Shown piece after piece: positions 42,325 through 49,895 of a stretch of DNA of 64,000 nt (the first letter of the stretch is position 1; the number at the start of each line of letters is the position of its first letter). The notes beneath the pieces were generated by a model. It was not told the origin of the DNA and made no database searches. It was given only the letters and a program-made list of their open reading frames with translations. Both the position numbers and the translations under genes were made by a program. This DNA is from an uncultured Collinsella sp. (lineage in GTDB: Bacteria; Actinomycetota; Coriobacteriia; Coriobacteriales; Coriobacteriaceae): positions 1-64,000 of the forward strand of contig UQLF01000008.1 in the NCBI GenBank assembly GCA_900541875.1. The letters run 5' to 3'.

Positions 42325-43215
42325 ATGACAAACCACCACGCTGAAAACGGCGATAAGAAAAGCATTCTGGATGCCCGCATTGAGCGAGCATATGCAAACG
42401 AATATGACGCCGCCTTTGCCGCCGCGACCATCAAGAACTACGCGTCGCTACCGCTCGCGACGATCTTGGCCGACCACCCTCAACTGCTGAAGCGCTGCAC
42501 AAAGATCATGGGCGACCCCGACATTCGCAAACTGACAGACCCCTATGCCCCAAAACGCGACAACGATTCGTACGTTCTTACCGTAGGCTGCCTAGCCCAT
42601 ATGCTTACGGCGCTCGACACGAAACTCAAGCTCGAATGGGAACCCGACGAGCGTCATGAACTCGAAAGCAAGCGGAACACCCTGCGCACTGCACTGTTCC
42701 TTCCGTTGGACGGCCTCAAGCGCTGCAACGTCGAGCTCAATACACAGGCGCGGCAAAAGCCCGGGACCACGGGGCAGAAAACTCCAAGACCCCATGCGGC
42801 CATCGTCGACCGCAACCGATATAACCGCATGACCGCGCACTTTTCCGCCGAGGGAGCAGCCATAAGGACGCTGATCGACCTGCTGTGCCTCCTGAACATC
42901 AACGAGCTATTTGAGGGCTATCTCGCCCTTGTTCCCGCGACGGCACCCAAGTCGGTAGCAAAGATCATCGAGACCTGCAGACGCCAGTTTGAGCGCCATC
43001 GCAATGGCAGCGAGATGAACGCCAGCATCGCGCAGTACTACGCGGCTCATTACAAAAATGACGGATGTGCCCCTGTCGAGCATCAGCTGCGGCTCGCCTA
43101 CACCACGCCCGTCGCAACGCTCCATCGCTTTGGAGCCCTTGGCGCTTGCGAGCCGCACGAACAGGCAACCTGCCCCGCAACCGAGCTCGATCTCAGGCTC
43201 GGACGAACCCTGTAG
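42325..43215 (+). CDS. Unknown protein, first gene of the ClpP-VirD4 trio
   Basis: 296 residues from the ATG at 42325 (TTGGAGAAG upstream). A long in-frame upstream extension is rejected for its lack of a ribosome site. Mostly helical: DARIERAYANEYDAAFAAAT, TLAHM-like VGCLAHMLTALDTKLKLEWE, AIRTLIDLLCLLNINELFEG, RRQFERHRNGSEMNASIAQY. No signal peptide or membrane segment, and no known domain recognised. Downstream genes are a ClpP-like protease and a TraG-type ATPase, 63 and 673 bases away. It may be a substrate or adaptor. Function unknown. Confidence 0.65.
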   Translation: MTNHHAENGDKKSILDARIERAYANEYDAAFAAATIKNYASLPLATILADHPQLLKRCTKIMGDPDIRKLTDPYAPKRDNDSYVLTVGCLAHMLTALDTKLKLEWEPDERHELESKRNTLRTALFLPLDGLKRCNVELNTQARQKPGTTGQKTPRPHAAIVDRNRYNRMTAHFSAEGAAIRTLIDLLCLLNINELFEGYLALVPATAPKSVAKIIETCRRQFERHRNGSEMNASIAQYYAAHYKNDGCAPVEHQLRLAYTTPVATLHRFGALGACEPHEQATCPATELDLRLGRTL

Positions 43216-43278
43216 CCCGCCAGCCCCTCCGCGGGCAACAATCCTATTCCACAACACAACCAACAGAAAGGAGTCCTC

Positions 43279-43896
43279 ATGGACACCAATCATTCCCCCA
43301 TCATCAGCCCCCTCACCATGCGTGAATCCGCCCGAGGTATCACGCTCACCAGCATTTACGATGAGATGCTCGCCCGTCGCGAGCTCTCCGTCATGGGAAG
43401 CATCGAAACCCCGATGGCCCACGACCTATGCCAGCAGATCCGCCTGCTCGATGCCACCGACCCCAGCCGCCCCATCACCATATTTGTCGCCAGCGCCGGC
43501 GGAAGCGTGCGATCGGGTCTTGCGATCTATGACGCCATGCGCCTCGCATCGTGCCCCATCCGCACCGTTTGTCTGGAATTCGCCGCGTCCATGGGTGCCG
43601 TGATCTTTATGGGCGGCGACGATCGCCGCATGGCGCCCCATGCAGAGCTCATGATTCACGACCCGCTGATCCCCCAGGGGGCAGGCGGCTCGGCACTTGC
43701 GCTGCAGGAAACCAGCCGGCGTCTCATGCAGACCCGCAAGACCCTCACGCAAATCCTCTCGGACCGCAGCGGCCTCACGCCCAAGCGCATCCAGTCCCTC
43801 ACTGCAAAAGACACCTACCTTTCGGCCGAGCGCGCCGTCGAACTCGGCTTTGCCCACGAAATCCTCTCGACAACCAAGGAGGTCGCCCATGTCTAA
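43279..43896 (+). CDS. ClpP-like serine protease
   Basis: 205 residues with GAAAGGAG before the ATG. ITIFVASAGGSVRSGLAIYD, TVCLEFAASMGAVIFMGGDD with the nucleophile Ser, APHAELMIHDPLIPQGAGG with the catalytic His, and KDTYLSAERAVELGFAHEIL with the Asp. All triad residues are in place. The N-terminus differs from housekeeping ClpP, and the gene overlaps a VirD4-like ATPase gene by eight bases. So it may be partnered with that ATPase and not with ClpX or ClpA. This pairing is unusual. Confidence 0.85.
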   Translation: MDTNHSPIISPLTMRESARGITLTSIYDEMLARRELSVMGSIETPMAHDLCQQIRLLDATDPSRPITIFVASAGGSVRSGLAIYDAMRLASCPIRTVCLEFAASMGAVIFMGGDDRRMAPHAELMIHDPLIPQGAGGSALALQETSRRLMQTRKTLTQILSDRSGLTPKRIQSLTAKDTYLSAERAVELGFAHEILSTTKEVAHV

Positions 43897-45193
43897 CCTC
43901 GCCAGCCGCCTCGCCGCATCTGAGTCCGCATCGTCCACCATCCTCGCCAAGGATCGAACGCTTTCCTGCGACACCCGCCAAACGGGACTCAACAACAACG
44001 CACTTGTGATCGGCCCCTCGGGAGCCGGCAAGACCCGAAACCTCCTCAAGCCCAACCTACTGCAAATGAACGCAAGCTACATCGTGCTCGACACCAAAGG
44101 CACGCTCTGTCGCGAAGTGGGACCCGTGCTGGCAGCCCACGGTTACCGCGTGCAATGTCTCAACTTCGCCGACCTCAACACCGTCCCGGCCCTTGCGCCC
44201 GGCATCGAGCGCTGCGGCTACAACCCCCTGAGGCACATTCGCCGCAAGGCGGACGGCAGGCCCAACCAGCAGGACATCCTCTCGGTGGCAAAGGCCATCT
44301 GCCCCATCGAGGACAACAACCAGCCTTTTTGGGATCATGCGGCGGCAAACCTGCTGTCGTGTCTTATCGCCTACGTCACCGAACAGCTACCCGCCGACGA
44401 GCAGACGATCAGCTCGGTCATCAAGCTGATCGAGCACCTGCAGGACGGTGCCACGGGTCGATTGTTTGACGACCTGATCACGACCGACCCCCAAAGCTAT
44501 GCCCTCTCGCTATGGCGGCGCTACGCCATTACGCAAAATGCCGAGCGCATGCACGCGAGCATCGTCGGCATCCTTGCCGAAAAGGTCATGTGTCTGGGAT
44601 TCGACGGTGCGGCACAGCTCTATCGTGAGTGCCATCAGGTGGACTTCGCTTCCATGGGACACACCCTCTGCGCCCTGTTTGTAACCGTGAGCGATATTGA
44701 CCGCAATCTCGATCCGCTGACCGGCCTCTTTATTTCGCAGGCGTTCATGGGCCTCATTCGTGAGGCCGATAGGCAGCCCGACGGCAGCCTGCCCGTGCCC
44801 GTGCGCTTTATGCTCGATGACTTCGCAAATCTGCAGATCCCCCAGATCGACAACGTGCTCTCGATTATCCGAAGCCGCAACATCTGGGCAACGCTGCTGC
44901 TGCAGTCGACCAACCAGCTCGATGCGCTCTATGGCGAGGCACGCGCACGCTCCATCATGGGCAACTGCGACACGCATCTGGTGCTGGCGTTCCAGGATCC
45001 AGAGAGTGCCCGGGTGTTTTCCGACCGCGCTGACGCGCTGCCCAGCACGCTCATGGCGACGCCGATTGATCGCTCGTGGCTCTTTGTACGCGGTCGCACT
45101 CCCGAACAGGTCGAGCGCTTTAGGCTCGAAGACCATCCGCTCTACGGGGAGCTGCCCGAGGCGCAGCGAGGCCATGCGGAGGCCGAGATCTAG
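43889..45193 (+). CDS. Soluble VirD4/TraG-like ATPase
   Basis: 434 residues from the ATG at 43889 (AAGGAGG), overlapping the protease stop. NALVIGPSGAGKTRNLLKPN is Walker A, YIVLDTKGTLCREVGPVLAA follows as in TraG, VRFMLDDFANLQIPQIDNVL is Walker B, and ATLLLQSTNQLDALYGEARA resembles coupling-protein motif three. No N-terminal membrane segments, unlike normal VirD4. No relaxase, pilus or secretion channel genes are nearby. It could be an unfoldase or DNA pump for the trio. A relic of an integrative element is an alternative. Confidence 0.8.
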   Translation: MSNLASRLAASESASSTILAKDRTLSCDTRQTGLNNNALVIGPSGAGKTRNLLKPNLLQMNASYIVLDTKGTLCREVGPVLAAHGYRVQCLNFADLNTVPALAPGIERCGYNPLRHIRRKADGRPNQQDILSVAKAICPIEDNNQPFWDHAAANLLSCLIAYVTEQLPADEQTISSVIKLIEHLQDGATGRLFDDLITTDPQSYALSLWRRYAITQNAERMHASIVGILAEKVMCLGFDGAAQLYRECHQVDFASMGHTLCALFVTVSDIDRNLDPLTGLFISQAFMGLIREADRQPDGSLPVPVRFMLDDFANLQIPQIDNVLSIIRSRNIWATLLLQSTNQLDALYGEARARSIMGNCDTHLVLAFQDPESARVFSDRADALPSTLMATPIDRSWLFVRGRTPEQVERFRLEDHPLYGELPEAQRGHAEAEI

Positions 45194-45212
45194 GCGCTGG
45201 GTTCTCGCTGGG

Positions 45213-45301
45213 GGGGGCGCCCCGACTTTGTTCAACAACGGCGGGGCGCCCGGGGACCACGGAAAAGCAACGGGGCCCGAATCCGATAGTATAGGGGCCC
45301 C
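45213..45301 (+). terminator. Two GC-rich stem-loops after the trio
   Basis: GGGCGCCCCG and CGGGGCGCCC form a 10-bp stem, and GGGGCCC with GGGCCCC forms another at about 45271-45301. No long T-run. They separate the trio from pgi, which converges on this point. Confidence 0.55.
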
Positions 45302-45334
45302 TGACTATAAGGCGCGATGCGTTAACAGCAGCGA

Positions 45335-47029
45335 CTACTTGCGATGCGCGCGATAGAACTCGATGAGCGCCTGGGTCGAAGCGTCCTGCTCGGCCTTGGC
45401 GGCATCGTCGTGGAAGGCCGGGGTAATCTGCTTGGCAAGCTGCTTGCCCAGCTCGACGCCCCACTGGTCGTAGGAGTCGATGCCCCAGACCGTACCCTCG
45501 ACAAACGTGATGTGCTCGTACAGGGCGATGAGCTCGCCGAGCGCGAACGGAGTCAGCGTGTCGCCGAAGATCGAGGTCGTCGGACGGTTGCCCTCAAAGC
45601 AGCGGGCCGGGACGATCTGCTCGGGCGTGCCCTCGGCACGAACCTCGTCGGCCGTCTTGCCAAAGGCGAGCGCCTTGGTCTGGGCCAGGAAGTTGCCCAG
45701 GAACAGCTCGTGGACATCCTGGCCGCTGTCGGTTGCGGGGTTGGCAGTGTTGGCGAAAGCGATAAAGTCGGCCGGGACCACCACGGTGCCCTGGTGCAGC
45801 AGCTGGTAGAAGGCGTGCTGACCGTTGGTGCCGGGCTCGCCCCAGAAAATCTCACCAGTGTCGGAGGTCACGGCGCTGCCGTCCCAGCGGACGTGCTTGC
45901 CGTTGGACTCCATGGTGAGCTGCTGCAGGTAGGCCGGGAAACGGTGCAGATACTGGCAGTACGGAAGCACGGCGTGGCTCTTGGAGCCGAAGAAGTTGAC
46001 GTACCAGACGTTGAGCAGGCCCATCAGCGCGACGGCGTTGTTCTCGAGCGGGGTATTGCAGAAGTACTCATCGATAGCGTGGAAGCCCTCAAGGAACTGC
46101 TGGAAGCGCTCGGGACCGAGCACGACGATCAGCGACAGACCCACGGCGGAGTCAACGGAATAGCGGCCGCCGACCCAGTTCCAGAAGCCGAAGGCGTTGG
46201 CGGGGTCGATGCCGAAGGCCTCAACCTTGTCGAGTGCGGTGGAGACAGCGACGAAGTGCTTGGCCACGGCCTCGGCGTTCTGCTCATCGGAGCCGTCGAT
46301 GGCACCCTGAGCCTTGAGCTGTTCGAGCATCCAGGTCTTGACCTCGCGGGCGTTGGTGAGGGTCTCGAGCGTGGTGAAAGTCTTGGAGACGATGATTACG
46401 AGCGTGGTCTCGGGATCGAGGCCCTTGAGCTTCTCTGCCTGATCGTTGGGGTCGATGTTGGAGATATAGCGGCAGTCGATACCGGCGTCGGCATAGGGAC
46501 GCAGGGCCTCGTAGGCCATGACCGGGCCCAGGTCGGAGCCGCCGATGCCGATGGACACCAGGTGCTCGATCTTCTTGCCGGTAACGCCCTTCCACTCACC
46601 GGAGCGAACGCGCTCGGCGAAGGCATACATGCGGTCGAGGACCTCGTGCACGTCGGCGACGACGTCCTGGCCGTCGACGATGAGCTGGCCCTTCTCGGTT
46701 GCCGGGCGGCGCAGCGCGGTGTGCAGAACGGCGCGGTCCTCGGTGGTATTGATGTGCTCGCCGGAGAACATGGCGTCGCGGCGCTCCTCGAGCTTCACCT
46801 CGCGGGCAAGATCGCACAGCAGCTTGACGGTCTCATCGGTCACCAGGTTCTTGGACAGGTCGAAGTGCAGGTCGCCGGCGTCAAAGCTCAGCTTGTTCAC
46901 GCGCTCTGCATCGGCAGCGAACCATGCCTTGAGGTCGATACCCTCGGCCTCGAGCTTCTCCTGATGGGCCTCGAGCGCCTTCCAAGCGGCGGTCGACGTA
47001 GCGTCGATAGGTGCGGCAACAGTTGCCAT
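45335..47029 (-). CDS. pgi: Glucose-6-phosphate isomerase
   Basis: 564 residues from the ATG at 47029 (GAGGAGGAC). SIGIGGSDLGPVMAYEALRP is the phosphate-binding motif, IIVSKTFTTLETLTNAREVK carries the Ser/Thr contacts, GFWNWVGGRYSVDSAVGLSL the Arg region, and EYFCNTPLENNAVALMGLLN and GTNGQHAFYQLLHQG the catalytic Glu and His. It interconverts glucose 6-phosphate and fructose 6-phosphate in glycolysis. Full length for the family. A small CGGGCGCA/TGCGCCCG stem lies just upstream of the ribosome site. Confidence 0.95.
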   Translation of the reverse strand: MATVAAPIDATSTAAWKALEAHQEKLEAEGIDLKAWFAADAERVNKLSFDAGDLHFDLSKNLVTDETVKLLCDLAREVKLEERRDAMFSGEHINTTEDRAVLHTALRRPATEKGQLIVDGQDVVADVHEVLDRMYAFAERVRSGEWKGVTGKKIEHLVSIGIGGSDLGPVMAYEALRPYADAGIDCRYISNIDPNDQAEKLKGLDPETTLVIIVSKTFTTLETLTNAREVKTWMLEQLKAQGAIDGSDEQNAEAVAKHFVAVSTALDKVEAFGIDPANAFGFWNWVGGRYSVDSAVGLSLIVVLGPERFQQFLEGFHAIDEYFCNTPLENNAVALMGLLNVWYVNFFGSKSHAVLPYCQYLHRFPAYLQQLTMESNGKHVRWDGSAVTSDTGEIFWGEPGTNGQHAFYQLLHQGTVVVPADFIAFANTANPATDSGQDVHELFLGNFLAQTKALAFGKTADEVRAEGTPEQIVPARCFEGNRPTTSIFGDTLTPFALGELIALYEHITFVEGTVWGIDSYDQWGVELGKQLAKQITPAFHDDAAKAEQDASTQALIEFYRAHRK

Positions 47030-47152
47030 AAAGTCCTCCTCAGCATACGGGCGCACGCCTCCATGCGCCCGGACATTCAGATGCCACTATTCTAGCGCAG
47101 GTCAAGACTATAATCAGCGAGCGTTGCCAATCGGCCCCCAAACGGCAACCGA

Positions 47153-47223
47153 CCAAAAAGGGACAGGTTTATTTTGGCAGGTCAAACGCTTTACCTACAA
47201 AAATTAACCTGTCCCTTTATGGC
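47153..47223. repeat. Inverted pair of GGGACAGGTT repeats
   Basis: A copy with AAAGGGACAGGTT at 47157-47169 and its complement AACCTGTCCCTTT at 47206-47218 face each other. Matching extends to about 20 bases. CCAAAA and TTTTGG bound the first copy. It lies right after the stop of the truncated ADH gene, and a further copy is at 47881-47899. Confidence 0.75.
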
Positions 47224-47228
47224 AAATA

Positions 47229-47750
47229 TCAGGCCGCGGCGCAGACGCTACCGAGCAACTCTCGCAGAGGAGACCCAATGCCCTCAAGCAGTTCGGGAGC
47301 GATAATGGCAAAAACGGGAACCTCGCCGGCTCCCACGACGGCAGGCACCTTGCCCTCCGAGACAATACATCCATAAGGAACAAAACCGTCTTCGCCGGCA
47401 TCGAGCGCCGCCATGCGACGCGCGAGTTCGCGCGCAAAGCCGGCAGTATCGGCATCGCCGATCGCCAGGACAAAGTCCACGCCTTCGTCGGTCGCCAGGG
47501 CCACGGCCTCGTCGATCAGCTCGTCTCCCCCATCGCCAACCGAGCCGCAGCGGAAAAGCACGCGCTCGAGCAGAGCTCGATCAACCGAGCCGAGTGCCGC
47601 CGAGACGAGCTCATCGCGCGTATGCTTGTCACCGCCCAGCACGACCAGCGCCTTGGTGCCACCGTAGTGAGCGACCAATCGTCCGCACCAGCGAGCCACG
47701 TCTCCATCCGCAACAAGGCGCGTCGGCATACCAAACCCATAGTTGACCAT
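47229..47750 (-). CDS. Truncated iron-type alcohol dehydrogenase-like protein
   Basis: 173 residues from the ATG at 47750, matching the usual family start (VNYGFGMPTRLVADGDVARW). ALVVLGGDKHTRDELVSAAL and FRCGSVGDGGDELIDEAVAL follow the N-terminal NAD-binding domain of iron-containing ADH. The normal GGGS glycine loop is replaced by IGDADTAGF, and the C-terminal metal domain is absent. It is therefore unlikely to be an active ADH. It may bind a nucleotide, act as a regulator, or be decaying. Repeats lie on both sides. Confidence 0.55.
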   Translation of the reverse strand: MVNYGFGMPTRLVADGDVARWCGRLVAHYGGTKALVVLGGDKHTRDELVSAALGSVDRALLERVLFRCGSVGDGGDELIDEAVALATDEGVDFVLAIGDADTAGFARELARRMAALDAGEDGFVPYGCIVSEGKVPAVVGAGEVPVFAIIAPELLEGIGSPLRELLGSVCAAA

Positions 47751-47880
47751 TATCCCCACAACCCTTCCGTGCTTTATGGTGGTATCGATCGTTAGGCTCA
47801 TGCTACGAAGCGAGGTTTTCCGAGCTGTTTCGCACTCTTTAGAGCTGCGTTAAAACCCGATGCGGCCGCACGACCGTACC

Positions 47881-47899
47881 TGCCAAAAAGGGACAGGTT
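47881..47899 (+). repeat. GGGACAGG repeat, copy upstream of the truncated ADH
   Basis: TGCCAAAAAGGGACAGGTT, the same core as the pair at 47157-47218. Its end abuts the -35 box of the polymerase promoter. Confidence 0.65.
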
Positions 47900-47928
47900 T
47901 TGACGGTGTCCGGACGAGCGGCTATTAT
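47900..47928 (+). promoter_or_regulatory. Strong promoter of the Y-family polymerase
   Basis: TTGACG at 47900-47905 and TATTAT at 47923-47928, 17 bases apart, a near-consensus sigma-70 promoter ending at the first SOS box. Confidence 0.8.
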
Positions 47929-47959
47929 CGAACATGTATTCGATAAGAACATGTGTTTG
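47929..47959 (+). promoter_or_regulatory. Two tandem LexA/SOS boxes
   Basis: CGAACATGTATTCG at 47929-47942 and AGAACATGTGTTTG at 47946-47959 both fit the Gram-positive type CGAAC-N4-GTTYG with one or two changes. They lie over the transcription start of a UmuC-like gene, as expected for DNA-damage control. Confidence 0.8.
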
Positions 47960-47971
47960 ATGGGAGGACGC

Positions 47972-49477
47972 GTGGGGCACGAGCGTCACACCTATATCTG
48001 CATCGACCTCAAGACGTTTTACGCTAGCGTCGAGTGCGTTGACCGTGGGCTTAACCCGCTCACCACCAACCTGGTCGTTGCCGACGAATCGCGCGGGCGC
48101 ACGACCATCTGTCTCGCTATCACGCAGGCCATGAAAGACCTCGGGATACATAACCGCTGCCGTTTGTTCGAGATTCCCGACGGCATCGACTACATCAAGG
48201 CCGTACCGCGCATGCAGCACTATATGGAGGTGTCGGCGCAAATCTACGGCATCTATCTGGAATACGTGAGTCCGCAAGACATTCACGTCTACTCAATTGA
48301 CGAGTGCTTTATCGACGTGACACCCTATCTGGACCTCTATCACACCGATGCGGAAGGCTTCGCCTGCATGTTGCGCGACGAGGTCCTGGCACGCACCGGC
48401 ATCACGGCGACGGTCGGCATCGGCCCCAACCTATTCCAGGCCAAGGTTGCACTCGATATCACCGCCAAGCACGTGCCCAGTCGCATCGGAAAACTCGACG
48501 ACGAGACCTTTCGCAAGGAGATCTGGCCCCATCGCCCCATCACCGACATCTGGGGCATCGGCCCCGGCGTGGCGGCCCGTCTCGAGAAATACGGCGTCTA
48601 CGATCTGATGGGCGTCGCGGCGCTCGACGAAAACCTGCTTTACGACGAGCTCGGCGTCAATGCCGAGTATCTCATCGACCACGCCTTTGGGCGCGAGCCG
48701 ACAACCATCGCCGATATTCAGGCCTATCGCCCGCAGGCAACCTCAACAACCACGGGGCAAGTGCTATCGAAAGGCTATGCCTATGAGCAGGCCTACACCG
48801 TCTTGCGCGAGATGGTCGACAACGCCGTGTTGGACTTAGTCGATAAGCGCGTGGTCTGCGACAGCATCTCGCTCTTTGTGGGCTACGCGAGCGAACGAGC
48901 CGACATACGCCGGCTCGATGCCAGCGGTACAGCGCAATATGTGGACGGATGCGGACACCTACGCTCGAGCACGTCGAGTATCGAACCCACCGCAACCGCC
49001 GGCCCCGAGCTCGCGCCCCGTGCGCCCAAGCCCGTCCAGCGCGATGACGAACGGCGGCGCTTGGTGCGTGAGGCGCAGGCAATCGATGGCATCTTTGTGG
49101 GAGAGCATGGCGGCAAACCGCGTGGTGGCTATGCCGCACTCTTTGCGCACTCTAACGCCTCGCGAAAGCTGCCCGAGCGTACCAATTCGTTTAAGAAGAT
49201 CATGGGCTATTTCGATGAGCTCTGGGCGCAGACCGTCGATCCCAAACGACCGGTCAAACGCATCAACCTGGGCTTTGGCAACCTCATGCCCGAGGAATTT
49301 GCCACCATCGATCTATTTAGCGATATCGAGGCCGATGAGCGCGAGCGCGACCTGGCGCGCGCCGTCCTGGCCGTGAAGGGCAAGTACGGCAAGAACGCGC
49401 TCGTCAAGGGATTAAGCTTCACCGCCGGCGCCACCGCACGCGAACGCAACGATCAGGTAGGAGGACATCGTGCCTAA
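47972..49477 (+). CDS. Y-family (UmuC-like) DNA polymerase
   Basis: 501 residues from GTG 47972 (GGGAGG upstream). This start is chosen because the promoter and SOS boxes occupy the region before it. YICIDLKTFYASVECVDRGL carries the first catalytic acids, PQDIHVYSIDECFIDVTPYL the SIDE motif with the other two, and TATVGIGPNLFQAKVALDIT and IWGIGPGVAARLEKYGVYDL the thumb region with its helix-hairpin-helix. The C-terminal little-finger part is longer than usual. It copies damaged DNA. The YolD-like partner gene overlaps its stop. Confidence 0.92.
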   Translation: MGHERHTYICIDLKTFYASVECVDRGLNPLTTNLVVADESRGRTTICLAITQAMKDLGIHNRCRLFEIPDGIDYIKAVPRMQHYMEVSAQIYGIYLEYVSPQDIHVYSIDECFIDVTPYLDLYHTDAEGFACMLRDEVLARTGITATVGIGPNLFQAKVALDITAKHVPSRIGKLDDETFRKEIWPHRPITDIWGIGPGVAARLEKYGVYDLMGVAALDENLLYDELGVNAEYLIDHAFGREPTTIADIQAYRPQATSTTTGQVLSKGYAYEQAYTVLREMVDNAVLDLVDKRVVCDSISLFVGYASERADIRRLDASGTAQYVDGCGHLRSSTSSIEPTATAGPELAPRAPKPVQRDDERRRLVREAQAIDGIFVGEHGGKPRGGYAALFAHSNASRKLPERTNSFKKIMGYFDELWAQTVDPKRPVKRINLGFGNLMPEEFATIDLFSDIEADERERDLARAVLAVKGKYGKNALVKGLSFTAGATARERNDQVGGHRA

Positions 49478-49895
49478 GCCCCAACAACAGCCGATGCGGC
49501 CACCGACGCCTTTTGAACGTCTAGCGGACCCCGAGGGAAGACGTCGCTCCGCCGACCCCAAGCTCACCGCCAACGGCGCCATCCGCGCCGGCCGTGCCGC
49601 GCAGTTTATGCCCTTTGCCGCCCTCACGGGATACTACGAGCTTGTGCGCAAACAAGAGATCACTGTTGAGCCCAAATGCGAACTCACAGAAGAAAAAGCC
49701 CTCGAGCTTTCGAAAAAGCTCGAGGGCCTCAAACGCGGCGACCTGGTGCGTGTCACCTATTACGATATGTACGGCTATCGTAGCCGCACGGGCATTCTCG
49801 ACGAAGTGTTACCCGCATTCAAGCTGCTCAAACTCAGGGATATCGCCATCAATTTTGGCGATATCCAAGGCATCGAGCTGCGTGGTCGAGCCTAG
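49470..49895 (+). CDS. YolD-like protein
   Basis: 141 residues from GTG 49470, GTAGGAGGAC upstream, overlapping the polymerase stop by eight bases. RAGRAAQFMPFAALTGYYEL and GDLVRVTYYDMYGYRSRTGI match the YolD-like family, whose genes are found beside Y-family polymerases and may assist them. Small, soluble, no signal. Its stop codon overlaps the stop of the convergent surface-protein gene. Confidence 0.85.
   Translation: MPKPQQQPMRPPTPFERLADPEGRRRSADPKLTANGAIRAGRAAQFMPFAALTGYYELVRKQEITVEPKCELTEEKALELSKKLEGLKRGDLVRVTYYDMYGYRSRTGILDEVLPAFKLLKLRDIAINFGDIQGIELRGRA

Noticed and set aside
42325..45193. Complete conjugative element
   Set aside because: Only one coupling-protein-like gene is present. 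No relaxase, integrase, channel proteins or attachment repeats were seen.
45344..47095. 583-codon plus-strand open frame
   Set aside because: It is the shadow of pgi on the other strand. It has no ribosome site and no protein-like motifs, while pgi shows full catalytic motifs.
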